Shown here one piece after another: positions 40,501 through 49,236 of a stretch of DNA of 64,000 bases. Both the position numbers and the translations under genes were made by a program. Source of the DNA: JANQJA01 sp040880285. Lineage in GTDB: Bacteria > Pseudomonadota > Gammaproteobacteria > Pseudomonadales > Azotimanducaceae. The notes under the pieces are model-generated. The model worked only from the letters and a program-made list of their open reading frames with translations, was not told where the DNA came from and ran no database searches. Each line of letters opens with the position of its first letter. Position 1 is the first letter of the stretch. Location: assembly GCA_040880285.1 (NCBI GenBank), contig JBBDIT010000041.1, forward strand, positions 45,477 through 109,476, given 5' to 3'.

Positions 40501-42258
40501 ATGTCGGTTGTTCCTGAAGTGGAACAGTTAAGTCTATTGCAAGAGCTGGATCGGCGATTTCCCGCTTACTCCTTTTCCATGCAGGCGACGCCTGATGAAA
40601 TTCCTACACTGTGGGTGCCGCGAGCGAGTCTGCGGGAGATTCTTTCCTATCTTAAATCCGTTCATCGTTTTGAAATGCTGTTCGACTTGACTGGTATGGA
40701 TGAGCGTCAACGCGCTCATCGGGACCATTTACCGGCTAGCGACTTTACGGTTGTCTATCACCTCTGGTCATTTGCGACGCTGAAAGAAGTTCGCATCAAG
40801 GTAGCGCTTGCCGAAACAGATTTGAAGTTACCTACAATCTGCGACATCTGGCCCAACGCCAATTGGTATGAACGTGAAGCCTGGGATATGTTCGGCATTG
40901 AATTCACCGGTCATCCACACCTGGCTAGAATTCTCCTGCCGCCCACCTGGCAGGGGCACGCGCTTAGAAAAGACCATCCGGCACGAGCGACGGAAATGGA
41001 GCCGTTTGCCATGACTGACGAGCGTCAGGACAAGGAGCAAGCGGCGCTCAGGTTTAACCCCGAGGACTGGGGTATGCAAAGACGCGATGACCATACCCAG
41101 TTCATGTTCCTGAATTTAGGGCCCAATCATCCATCCGTACATGGCGTCTTCCGCATTGTCTTACAACTGGATGGGGAAGTGATCGTCGATGCTGTTCCCG
41201 AGATCGGATACCACCATCGTGGAGCCGAAAAAATGGGTGAGCGCCAGTCCTGGCACACCTACATTCCTTATACAGACAGAATTGACTACCTGGGCGGCGT
41301 AATGAACAACCTGCCTTATGTGATGGCAGTCGAACAACTGGCCGGCATCAAGGTTCCTGAGCGTGCCAAGGTCATACGTATTATGTTAGCGGAGTTGTTC
41401 CGTATTGCCAGCCATCTTGTGTTCTACGGCACCTTTGCCCAGGACGTCGGTCAATTGTCTCCAGTGTTTTATATGTTCGCAGATCGTGAACGTTTGTTTG
41501 GCATCATTGAGGCCATTACCGGTGGCCGTATGCATCCGGCATGGTTTCGAATCGGTGGTGTGGCGCAAGACTTGCCCAACGGCTGGGACAGAATGGTTCG
41601 CGATTTTGTACGTGAGATGCCGGCGAGGATGGATCACTTTGACAAGATGTCAATGCAAAACAGCATTCTCAAAAATCGCACTCGTGACGTGGGGATCTAC
41701 ACGAAAGATGAAGCGCTCGCCTGGGGCATAACCGGACCGGGGCTCCGTGCCACAGGTATGGATTTCGATATGCGGCGCGACAAACCCTATGGCGGTTATG
41801 ACCAGTTCGACTTTGAGGTGCCAGTGTATGACGGTGGTGATTGCTATGACAGGGCCAGGGTTCGAGTGGATGAAATAAGGCAAAGCCTGCGCATCGTCGA
41901 ACAGTGCCTCAATCATATGCCAGCAGGACCCTACAAGTCTGACCACCACCTCACGACACCACCTCCGAAAGAGCGAACCATGCATGATATCGAGACCTTG
42001 ATTCACCATTTTCTGAATGTTAGCTGGGGACCTGTAATTCCTCCTGGCGAATGCAGTGTCTCGATAGAAGCGACCAAGGGTATCAACATGTATTACCTGA
42101 CGAGTGATGGTGGGACGACATCCTATCGTACCCGTATTCGAACGCCTTCGTTTCCGCACTTGCAACAGATTCCACTTATCAGTCGTGGTCTTCTGATCGC
42201 CGACCTTATAGCCATCATTGCCAGCATCGACTTTGTGATGGCGGATGTCGATCGTTAG
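40501..42258 (+). CDS. nuoCD: NADH-quinone oxidoreductase subunit C/D (fused)
   Basis: A 585-residue fusion of the 30-kDa (NuoC) and 49-kDa (NuoD) subunits, the arrangement found in E. coli and many gammaproteobacteria. The C part (residues 1 to about 190) includes WYEREAWDMFGIEFTGHPH and RILLPPTWQGHALRKDHP. The D part begins FLNLGPNHPSVHGVFRIV and has EIGYHHRGAEKMGE, lining the quinone pocket with NuoB, and ends FVMADVDR. E. coli NuoCD is about 600 residues, so the length is normal. A gggag site precedes ATG 40501. Confidence 0.96.
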   Translation: MSVVPEVEQLSLLQELDRRFPAYSFSMQATPDEIPTLWVPRASLREILSYLKSVHRFEMLFDLTGMDERQRAHRDHLPASDFTVVYHLWSFATLKEVRIKVALAETDLKLPTICDIWPNANWYEREAWDMFGIEFTGHPHLARILLPPTWQGHALRKDHPARATEMEPFAMTDERQDKEQAALRFNPEDWGMQRRDDHTQFMFLNLGPNHPSVHGVFRIVLQLDGEVIVDAVPEIGYHHRGAEKMGERQSWHTYIPYTDRIDYLGGVMNNLPYVMAVEQLAGIKVPERAKVIRIMLAELFRIASHLVFYGTFAQDVGQLSPVFYMFADRERLFGIIEAITGGRMHPAWFRIGGVAQDLPNGWDRMVRDFVREMPARMDHFDKMSMQNSILKNRTRDVGIYTKDEALAWGITGPGLRATGMDFDMRRDKPYGGYDQFDFEVPVYDGGDCYDRARVRVDEIRQSLRIVEQCLNHMPAGPYKSDHHLTTPPPKERTMHDIETLIHHFLNVSWGPVIPPGECSVSIEATKGINMYYLTSDGGTTSYRTRIRTPSFPHLQQIPLISRGLLIADLIAIIASIDFVMADVDR

Positions 42259-42273
42259 GTGGATAGGAAAATT

Positions 42274-42771
42274 ATGAGCCTACAAGTTGAAAACATTATC
42301 AGTCCGTTGAGTGATGCGGAGATACAGAAGATTGAGTCGGAAGTGTCGCACTTACCTGACCGGCAGGCAGCCGCGGTGGATGCCTTGAAAATTGTGCAGG
42401 CACATCGAGGCTGGATTAGTGATGAGAGCCTGGCTGCAATTGCCAGGCAACTGGATATGTCGATTGAGGAACTGGACGCTATTGCCACGTTTTACAACCT
42501 GATTTTTCGCAAACCTGTTGGTGATCGCGTCATTTTATTTTGTGACAGTGTCAGCTGCTGGATTATGGGTGGTGACAAGGTGTGTTCCCGAATCAAACAG
42601 AAACTCGGCATCGACATGGGTGAAACCAGCGCTGATAACCGCTATACCTTATTGCCTATCACCTGCCTCGGTGACTGTGACCATGCACCGGTGATGATGG
42701 TCGGTGAAGATCTCCATCGGGACCTGACGCCTGATCTTATCGATGACATTTTCACGGATGGCAAGGGATAG
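42274..42771 (+). CDS. nuoE: NADH-quinone oxidoreductase subunit E
   Basis: A 165-residue peripheral subunit with thioredoxin-like fold holding a [2Fe-2S] cluster (N1a). The ligands are two cysteines in FCDSVSCWIMGG and two in ITCLGDCDHAPVMMV. The N-terminal helical part (SEVSHLPDRQAAAVDALKIV) and ATFYNLIFRKPVG are typical. ATG 42274 is preferred; an in-frame GTG at 42259 would add five residues. It is followed by nuoF after 2 bases. Confidence 0.95.
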   Translation: MSLQVENIISPLSDAEIQKIESEVSHLPDRQAAAVDALKIVQAHRGWISDESLAAIARQLDMSIEELDAIATFYNLIFRKPVGDRVILFCDSVSCWIMGGDKVCSRIKQKLGIDMGETSADNRYTLLPITCLGDCDHAPVMMVGEDLHRDLTPDLIDDIFTDGKG

Positions 42772-42773
42772 CT

Positions 42774-44063
42774 ATGGAGACGCCGCTAACTAAAAATATC
42801 AGGCTGGATGGGTTGCCGACCGATCTTGCTGCTTACGTTGCAAATGGTGGTTACGATGCCGTGCGTAAAACGATCGGAAAAAGTACCCCGCACGATGTGA
42901 TAGAAGTCGTAAAGGAATCCAGCCTGAAGGGGCGAGGAGGCGCTGGCTTTCCTACCGGCATGAAGTGGAGCTTTGTGCCTGCAGCTAACGATGAGGACAA
43001 GGGGCATAGATACCTGGTCGCCAATGCCGATGAAATGGAACCTGGGACCTTCAAGGACCGACTCATTCTTGAGCATGACCCACATCAATTGTTGGAAGGA
43101 ATGATCCTTGCGGCCTACGCCATCGCCGCTGATGTGGGTTACATATTTATTCGGGCAGAGTATCACGTCGCCACCCAACGTCTGCGGGCGGCAATCGAGG
43201 CTGCAAAACAGAAGGGCTACCTGGGTAAAAACATTCTCGGCAGCGATTACAGCCTTGAAATTTATGTGCACTCGAGTGCCGGGCGATACATATGTGGCGA
43301 AGAGACCGCGCTATTGAATTCGCTGGAGGGCAAACGTGCGATTCCGAGGGCCAAGCCACCATTTCCCCAGGTCAGTGGCCTGTTTGGTCGACCAACGATC
43401 GTCAACAACGTCGAGACGTTGTGCAATGTGACCCATATCGTTGCCAATGGTGCCGACTGGTTCAAGTCGCTTGGCCTCGGTGAGGATGCAGGCACGAAGC
43501 TGTTTGGCGCCAGTGGTCGCGTCAAAAAGCCAGGTTGTTGGGAATTACCCATGGGAACTTCTATCCGGGAAATTCTGGAACGACACGCCGGAGGCATGCA
43601 GGACGGTTACGGGTTTAAAGGGCTGCTGCCGGGTGGAGCGTCTACCGATTTTTTGGTAGCGGAGCATCTGGACCTGCCCATGGAATATGACGCCATTATG
43701 AAAGCCGGCAGTCGTATGGGTACAGGTACCATGATCATTCTCGATGACAAGACTTGTCCGGTCGCTATGGTAGCGAATCTGGAGAAGTTCTTTGCGCGTG
43801 AGTCCTGTGGTTTTTGTACACCCTGCCGTGAAGGATTGCCCTGGGTCTACAAGGTGCTGACGGATATCGAGGCTGGCAACGGGGAGGCTGGTGATCTTGA
43901 TGTGCTGGCACGACAGGGAAAATTTATCGGTGCAATCGGCAACACCCATTGTGCGCATGCGCCCGGTGCGATCGAACCCTTGTCGAGTGCGCTCAAGTAT
44001 TTTGCCGATGATTTCAACACCCACATTGAGGCGAAGCGATGCCCATACGGAGGTAGCCGCTGA
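42774..44063 (+). CDS. nuoF: NADH-quinone oxidoreductase subunit F
   Basis: The 429-residue flavin subunit that oxidises NADH. The NADH site is in KGRGGAGFPTGMKWSF, the FMN site in YICGEETALLNSLEGKR, and the N3 [4Fe-4S] ligands in ESCGFCTPCREG with the fourth Cys in IGNTHCAHAPGA. The length matches the E. coli subunit. Its TGA shares a base with the nuoG ATG at 44063. Confidence 0.96.
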   Translation: METPLTKNIRLDGLPTDLAAYVANGGYDAVRKTIGKSTPHDVIEVVKESSLKGRGGAGFPTGMKWSFVPAANDEDKGHRYLVANADEMEPGTFKDRLILEHDPHQLLEGMILAAYAIAADVGYIFIRAEYHVATQRLRAAIEAAKQKGYLGKNILGSDYSLEIYVHSSAGRYICGEETALLNSLEGKRAIPRAKPPFPQVSGLFGRPTIVNNVETLCNVTHIVANGADWFKSLGLGEDAGTKLFGASGRVKKPGCWELPMGTSIREILERHAGGMQDGYGFKGLLPGGASTDFLVAEHLDLPMEYDAIMKAGSRMGTGTMIILDDKTCPVAMVANLEKFFARESCGFCTPCREGLPWVYKVLTDIEAGNGEAGDLDVLARQGKFIGAIGNTHCAHAPGAIEPLSSALKYFADDFNTHIEAKRCPYGGSR

Positions 44064-46792
44064 TGCCAACGGTATTTGTCGACGGAGAGCCGATCGTACT
44101 CGAGACTTCCGACAATCTGTTGGAGGCGTTGCTGGCAAAAGGTGTTGACTTGCCTTATTTCTGCTGGCACCCGGCGATGGGATCGGTGGGTGCCTGTCGA
44201 CAGTGTGCGGTTGTGCAATTCCGGGATGAAAGCGACACCCAGGGCCGCATTGTCATGTCCTGCATGACGCCAGTGACGGAAGGGGCACGATTCTCCGTCG
44301 ATGCTGATAATGCCCGCAATTTCAGGACATCCGTTATAGAGAACCTGATGATCAATCATCCCCATGACTGCCCCGTATGTGAGGAAGGTGGTGAGTGCCA
44401 CCTCCAGGACATGACGGTCATGGCTGGCCATCGCGATCGGAAGTACCGGGGTAGAAAAACCACGTTCCGTAATCAATACCTGGGTCCGCTGGTGGGCCAT
44501 GAAATGAACCGGTGTATTACCTGCTATCGCTGCGTTCGTTTTTACCAGGATTACGCAGGTGGGCATGATCTTGCCGCGTTTGCGTCCCGTGACCATGTGT
44601 ATTTTGGCCGCGCTGACGACGGCGTGCTGCAGAATGAATTTGCCGGCAACCTGGTGGAGGTTTGCCCGACCGGTGTGTTTACTGACAAGCCGCTCGCCAG
44701 GCACTACACGCGCAAGTGGGACTTCCAGTCGGCGCCCTCTATTTGCGTTGGTTGTTCCCTTGGGTGCAATACCCATGTCTCGGAACGCTACGGTGAACTT
44801 CGACGAATCCATAACCGCTATAACCAGGCAATTAACGGCTATTTCCTGTGCGACCGTGGACGTTATGGAGGCGACTTTGTTAACAGCCCCGACAGGATTC
44901 CTTATATAGGCATTCGAGGCGAAACCAACGTGTTTGAAGCGGTGCCAGCGGATGAGGGCCTTACCCATGTCGCGCGGTTATTCGAGAAAGCGTCGACGGT
45001 CATCGGTATAGGTTCACCCCGGGCCAGCATTGAATCTAATTTCATGCTCCGGCAGCTGGTAGGAAAGGAAAATTATTATAGTGGTGTGAGCGATCGCACC
45101 CGCACAATCAACGCGTTGGCACTCGAAATACTGGAAACTACAAGTGCGAAACTGGTCACCTTGAAAGAAGTTGAAACGCATGATGCGGTCCTGATACTGG
45201 GCGAGGATACAACCAACCATGCGCCGAGGCTGGCGCTCTCACTTCGACAGGCAACCCGGATTCGCTCACGGGAACTGGCAGATGGTGCGCAGATCCCTGA
45301 ATGGCATGATGCGGCGGTGCGCAAGATCGGGCAAAAGCAATTGAGTCCGCTCGTGGTCGCAACGCCCTATCAGGATCGGCTTGATGATGTAGCGCGGCTG
45401 GCTATCCGTGAAACGCCGGACAATATAGCAAAGCTTGGATTTGAGATTGCAGCATCCTTGTCTGCTGGGGATGAGAAGGGCCAGGTGGGTGAAATTTGCA
45501 GGATACTGAAGTCAGCCAGGCGCCCGTTGATAGTCACGGGGTCGAGTCTGGGTAATGGTGAAATATTGAAGGCGGCTGCAAATATTGCGACTAATCTCGC
45601 CAGCCACAATCAGGATACCGGCCTTGTTGTTTGCCTGGATGAGTGCAATTCAACTGGCGTTTCTGTCCTGGATCAAAATCCGTCAGGTCTGGATGGCCTT
45701 TTAGGCGGTAGCCGAATTGACGTTGCATTAGTACTGGAGAACGATCTTGCCACCAGGTTGGCAGCTCATGAGTTTCGAGCACTGCTGGACCGAATCGACC
45801 ATCTCGTCGTCATTGATCATATCGATAATGCGACGGCCAGCGTGGCCGATGTGGTGTTACCGGCAGCGACTTTCGCCGAGGCGCAGGGCACCTACGTAAA
45901 CAATCAGGGTATGGCGCAACGTGCATTCGCGGTGTTTCCGCCCCGGCACGATATTGCACCGTCATGGGAGTGGCTTACCCGGCTTGGGCAAGTTGTCGGG
46001 AAACCCGGGTTTGATGATATCAGTCACGTTGACAGTGTCATCGCCTGGTGTGAGACAGAGGTAGAGGCACTGACCGGCATTGCGGGAGTCGCTCCTGATC
46101 TCGACTTCAGGATAAGCGGCGCGCGGATACCGAGGATGACCCATCGCTATAGTGGCAGAACCGCCATGCATGCCCATATCAATGTCCACGAACCACAACA
46201 ACCGGTGGATGTTGGTTCACCACTTGCATTTACCATGGAAGGCGCCACACAAAATGTACCCCCGTCACTGCGGACAACTAGCTGGGCACCGGGATGGAAT
46301 TCAAACCAGTCAATTAACAAGTTTCAGGAAGAACCGGGTGGTGCTCTCAAGGGTGGTGACAGGAGTGTATGCATTATCGACAAGCGTGAATCGAACCGCC
46401 TGTTTGAACCATCTGAACCGGACCCGGTCGGGGCAGATGAGTTGCCGCTAGTGGCTCGCCATCACATTTTTGGCAGTGAAGCCTTGTCGGGTCGATCACC
46501 GGCCATCGCCGGGCTTGTGCCCCACGCCTACTGTGTGATCCATCCAAAAGTTGCGGCGCGACTGTCGGTGGAGTCGGGTGATGGGCTTGGTTATGAAATG
46601 GCAGGAGAAACGCACGAAATTGAAGTGATTGTCGATGCTGGCGTGGCCGACGGCTGCGTCATCTATGCCTATGGCTTTGCCGATACCGCGCCGTTGCAAA
46701 ATACCGTGGCCAAGGTGTTCCGGCGAGCCGGGAACTGGACGAGAAGGCCGGCACGTTCGGCCGATGTCATCACTTCTGACAGGAGTCATTAA
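44063..46792 (+). CDS. nuoG: NADH-quinone oxidoreductase subunit G
   Basis: The 909-residue electron-conducting subunit, equal in length to E. coli NuoG. The N-terminal ferredoxin-like domain has [2Fe-2S] ligands CWHPAMGSVGACRQC and a later MSC. A His/Cys3 cluster follows in HDCPVCEEGGECHLQDM, then N4 ligands in CITCYRCVRFYQDY and CVGCSLGCNTHV, which also carries the extra N7-like pair. The rest is molybdopterin-oxidoreductase-like but without a cofactor. The C-terminal ADTAPLQNTVAKVFRRAG is in the normal place. Confidence 0.96.
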   Translation: MPTVFVDGEPIVLETSDNLLEALLAKGVDLPYFCWHPAMGSVGACRQCAVVQFRDESDTQGRIVMSCMTPVTEGARFSVDADNARNFRTSVIENLMINHPHDCPVCEEGGECHLQDMTVMAGHRDRKYRGRKTTFRNQYLGPLVGHEMNRCITCYRCVRFYQDYAGGHDLAAFASRDHVYFGRADDGVLQNEFAGNLVEVCPTGVFTDKPLARHYTRKWDFQSAPSICVGCSLGCNTHVSERYGELRRIHNRYNQAINGYFLCDRGRYGGDFVNSPDRIPYIGIRGETNVFEAVPADEGLTHVARLFEKASTVIGIGSPRASIESNFMLRQLVGKENYYSGVSDRTRTINALALEILETTSAKLVTLKEVETHDAVLILGEDTTNHAPRLALSLRQATRIRSRELADGAQIPEWHDAAVRKIGQKQLSPLVVATPYQDRLDDVARLAIRETPDNIAKLGFEIAASLSAGDEKGQVGEICRILKSARRPLIVTGSSLGNGEILKAAANIATNLASHNQDTGLVVCLDECNSTGVSVLDQNPSGLDGLLGGSRIDVALVLENDLATRLAAHEFRALLDRIDHLVVIDHIDNATASVADVVLPAATFAEAQGTYVNNQGMAQRAFAVFPPRHDIAPSWEWLTRLGQVVGKPGFDDISHVDSVIAWCETEVEALTGIAGVAPDLDFRISGARIPRMTHRYSGRTAMHAHINVHEPQQPVDVGSPLAFTMEGATQNVPPSLRTTSWAPGWNSNQSINKFQEEPGGALKGGDRSVCIIDKRESNRLFEPSEPDPVGADELPLVARHHIFGSEALSGRSPAIAGLVPHAYCVIHPKVAARLSVESGDGLGYEMAGETHEIEVIVDAGVADGCVIYAYGFADTAPLQNTVAKVFRRAGNWTRRPARSADVITSDRSH

Positions 46793-46804
46793 AGGGAGTT
46801 TGTA

Positions 46805-47755
46805 TTGGATAGTTGGTTAACATGGCTGGTAATCTTCGGCACCTTGTTCGGCTCGATAGGCGGTGCCGCGGTACTTGTCTGGTTTGAACGCCGGATGTTG
46901 GGTGTCTGGCAGGATCGACTCGGACCCAACCGGGTTGGTCCTCTGGGTATCGGCCTTGCGATTGCGGACGTCATCAAATTGTTCGCAAAGGAGGATTGGG
47001 TGCCTCCCTTTGCAGACCGGTTTGTATTTATCTTTGCACCGACTGCCATCATGATGGCAATGCTGCTGGGCTTTGCGGTTGTACCCTATGCGCCCGGCAT
47101 TCATGTGATCGACCTCAATATCGCGCTCTTGTTCTTCCTGGGTATGACATCGCTTGCGGTATACAGCGTACTGCTGGGTGGGCTGGCCTCCAATAATAAA
47201 TACGCCCTGCTGGGAGGCCTGCGATCTGCTGCCCAGATGGTGAGCTATGAAGTCTTTATGGGCCTGTCACTCATGGGCGTGGTGATGTTGTCCGGTAGTT
47301 TCAGCCTGGTCCAGATTGTTGAAGCCCAACGGGATGGCTGGTTCATTGTGAGCCAATTCCTTGGCTTTTTCGTGTTTGTCGTGGCCGGCATTGCGGAAAG
47401 CCATCGCTTGCCGTTTGATTTGCCCGAAGCCGAGCATGAACTGGTGGCCGGATTCCACACGGAATATTCCGGTATGAAGTTCGGGATGTTCATGCTCGGT
47501 GAATACCTGGGCGTCATCCTGATCTCATCGATGATTGCCACAATCTTCTGTGGCGGTTGGCTCGGGCCAGAATTCCTGCCACCGATTGTCTGGTTCGGGC
47601 TCAAGAGCTTCTTTTTTGTGATGTTTTTCATTCTGATGCGGGCGTCGATACCGAGGCCTCGCTATGACCAGCTAATGGCATTGGGATGGAAGCTGATGCT
47701 ACCACTGACCCTGATAAACCTTATGGTTACCGGGGCGGTGGTCTTATGGTTCTAG
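46805..47755 (+). CDS. nuoH: NADH-quinone oxidoreductase subunit H
   Basis: The 316-residue membrane subunit that links the peripheral arm to the proton pumps and forms part of the quinone channel. There are about eight hydrophobic helices. Typical motifs are WFERRMLGVWQDRLGPNRVG, IADVIKLFAKEDWVPPFAD and ESHRLPFDLPEAEHELVAGF. The start is TTG 46805, with aaaggga upstream; no better ATG is in frame. This is the second TTG start in the operon. It is followed by nuoI after 19 bases. Confidence 0.94.
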   Translation: MDSWLTWLVIFGTLFGSIGGAAVLVWFERRMLGVWQDRLGPNRVGPLGIGLAIADVIKLFAKEDWVPPFADRFVFIFAPTAIMMAMLLGFAVVPYAPGIHVIDLNIALLFFLGMTSLAVYSVLLGGLASNNKYALLGGLRSAAQMVSYEVFMGLSLMGVVMLSGSFSLVQIVEAQRDGWFIVSQFLGFFVFVVAGIAESHRLPFDLPEAEHELVAGFHTEYSGMKFGMFMLGEYLGVILISSMIATIFCGGWLGPEFLPPIVWFGLKSFFFVMFFILMRASIPRPRYDQLMALGWKLMLPLTLINLMVTGAVVLWF

Positions 47756-47774
47756 ATTCACCGGAGTGCTGCTG

Positions 47775-48311
47775 ATGCTTTCTTTTGTCGACAGTGTGGT
47801 AAGCCAATTTCGTACTACCTGGCAGATTTTGCTACACACCTTTAGCCGTGCGGAGACCGTTTCCTATCCGGAACAGATGCCATACCTTGCGCCGCGATAT
47901 CGTGGCCGGATTGTTTTGACACGGGATCCCGATGGCGAGGAACGTTGCGTGGCCTGTAACCTTTGCGCGGTTGCCTGTCCGGTCGACTGTATCGCGCTGC
48001 AAAAAACTGAGGATGACCATGGCCGTTGGTATCCGGAATTTTTTCGTATCAATTTTTCCCGCTGCATTATGTGTGGCATGTGTGAGGAAGCCTGCCCCAC
48101 TTATGCGATTCAACTAACGCCTGATTTTGAGATGTGTGAGTACGACCGAACCAATATGGTGTATGAGAAAGAGCACTTGCTGATTGGCGGGCAGGGAAAA
48201 TATCAGGGCTACAGTTTCTATCATGTTGCCGGTAAGGCCATCGGTGGCAAGGACAAGGGCGAGGCAGAAAACGAGGATGCCCCCGTGGATATAAGAAGCC
48301 TTCTGCCCTGA
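47775..48311 (+). CDS. nuoI: NADH-quinone oxidoreductase subunit I
   Basis: A 178-residue subunit with two [4Fe-4S] clusters (N6a and N6b). The two ligand sets are ERCVACNLCAVACPVDCIAL and RCIMCGMCEEACPTYAIQ. YPEQMPYLAPRYRGRIVLTR is the conserved entry segment. ATG 47775 sits 8 bases after ggag; an in-frame GTG at 47766 would leave no room for that site. There are 62 bases to nuoJ. Confidence 0.95.
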   Translation: MLSFVDSVVSQFRTTWQILLHTFSRAETVSYPEQMPYLAPRYRGRIVLTRDPDGEERCVACNLCAVACPVDCIALQKTEDDHGRWYPEFFRINFSRCIMCGMCEEACPTYAIQLTPDFEMCEYDRTNMVYEKEHLLIGGQGKYQGYSFYHVAGKAIGGKDKGEAENEDAPVDIRSLLP

Positions 48312-48373
48312 CAGGGATGCGACATAAAAAAGTGATAATTAACCATTTCAGGTATTCGGGGAACGCGCAATAG

Positions 48374-48904
48374 ATGTCAATTGAACTGGGACTATTTTAC
48401 GTTGCTGCGGGGATTTCCCTCGTGTCGACCGTCATGTCGGTGACACGTTATAACGCATCCCATGCGCTCATTTACCTGATCATCTCGCTACTGGCTTCCG
48501 CCATAATTTTTTATATGGTGGGTGCGCCGTTTGCAGCGGTGCTTGAAATCGTGATCTACGCAGGCGCCATTATGGTGCTGTTTGTGTTTGTGGTGATGAT
48601 GTTGAATCTCGGGACTGCTGGTACCGCGCAGGAACATATCTGGCTGAAACCCGGAATGTGGGTGATTCCCAGTCTGCTTACCCTGGTACTACTGGCTGAG
48701 ATTACCTATGTCCTTGCCGCCGGGTCTCATGCGCTTGCCGGTGAGGTCGTGGATCCGAAGGCTGTGGGTATCAGGTTGTTCGGGCCCTATGTGCTGGCAG
48801 TGGAGATCGCCTCAATGCTTTTGTTGGCGGGGCTGGTGGGCGCATATCATCTGGGTCGCGGTTACCTGTCAGAACGGCGTCGATTCGACCGTGGGAGAGG
48901 CTAG
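48374..48904 (+). CDS. nuoJ: NADH-quinone oxidoreductase subunit J
   Basis: A 176-residue membrane subunit with about five helices. LIYLIISLLASAIIFYMVGA and VLEIVIYAGAIMVLFVFVVM (with the pi-bulge-forming YAGAI) identify it. Start ATG 48374. It overlaps or nearly abuts nuoK (3 bases), as usual. Confidence 0.94.
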   Translation: MSIELGLFYVAAGISLVSTVMSVTRYNASHALIYLIISLLASAIIFYMVGAPFAAVLEIVIYAGAIMVLFVFVVMMLNLGTAGTAQEHIWLKPGMWVIPSLLTLVLLAEITYVLAAGSHALAGEVVDPKAVGIRLFGPYVLAVEIASMLLLAGLVGAYHLGRGYLSERRRFDRGRG

Positions 48905-48907
48905 GCT

Positions 48908-49234
48908 ATGGAACCAGTCAGCGTTGCTGTAGTCGTTCCCATGGAACATGGACTTTTGTTGGCCGCTGTCCTTTTTTCGATCGGACTGATCAGCATTATG
49001 GTGCGCCGTAACATCATTTTCATTCTCATGTCCCTCGAGATCATGCTCAATGCCTGTGGTCTTGCCTTCATTGTGGCCGGGGCGCACTGGGGTGTGCCTG
49101 ACGGGCAGGTGATGTTCATGTTGATACTGTCGATTGCAGCGGCGGAAGTAGCTGTCGGGCTTGGACTCTTGCTCCAGGCGCACAACCGCTTGCGCAACCT
49201 CGACATTGATGATGCCAGTAAGATGAGAGGCTAG
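48908..49234 (+). CDS. nuoK: NADH-quinone oxidoreductase subunit K
   Basis: A 108-residue, three-helix membrane subunit. It has MVRRNIIFILMSLEIMLNAC, whose buried Glu is needed for proton pumping, and LILSIAAAEVAVGLGLLL with the second conserved Glu. It is slightly longer than E. coli NuoK (100) because of an N-terminal extension; a second in-frame ATG at 48941 (MEHGLLL) is an alternative start. Confidence 0.94.
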   Translation: MEPVSVAVVVPMEHGLLLAAVLFSIGLISIMVRRNIIFILMSLEIMLNACGLAFIVAGAHWGVPDGQVMFMLILSIAAAEVAVGLGLLLQAHNRLRNLDIDDASKMRG

Positions 49235-49236
49235 CC

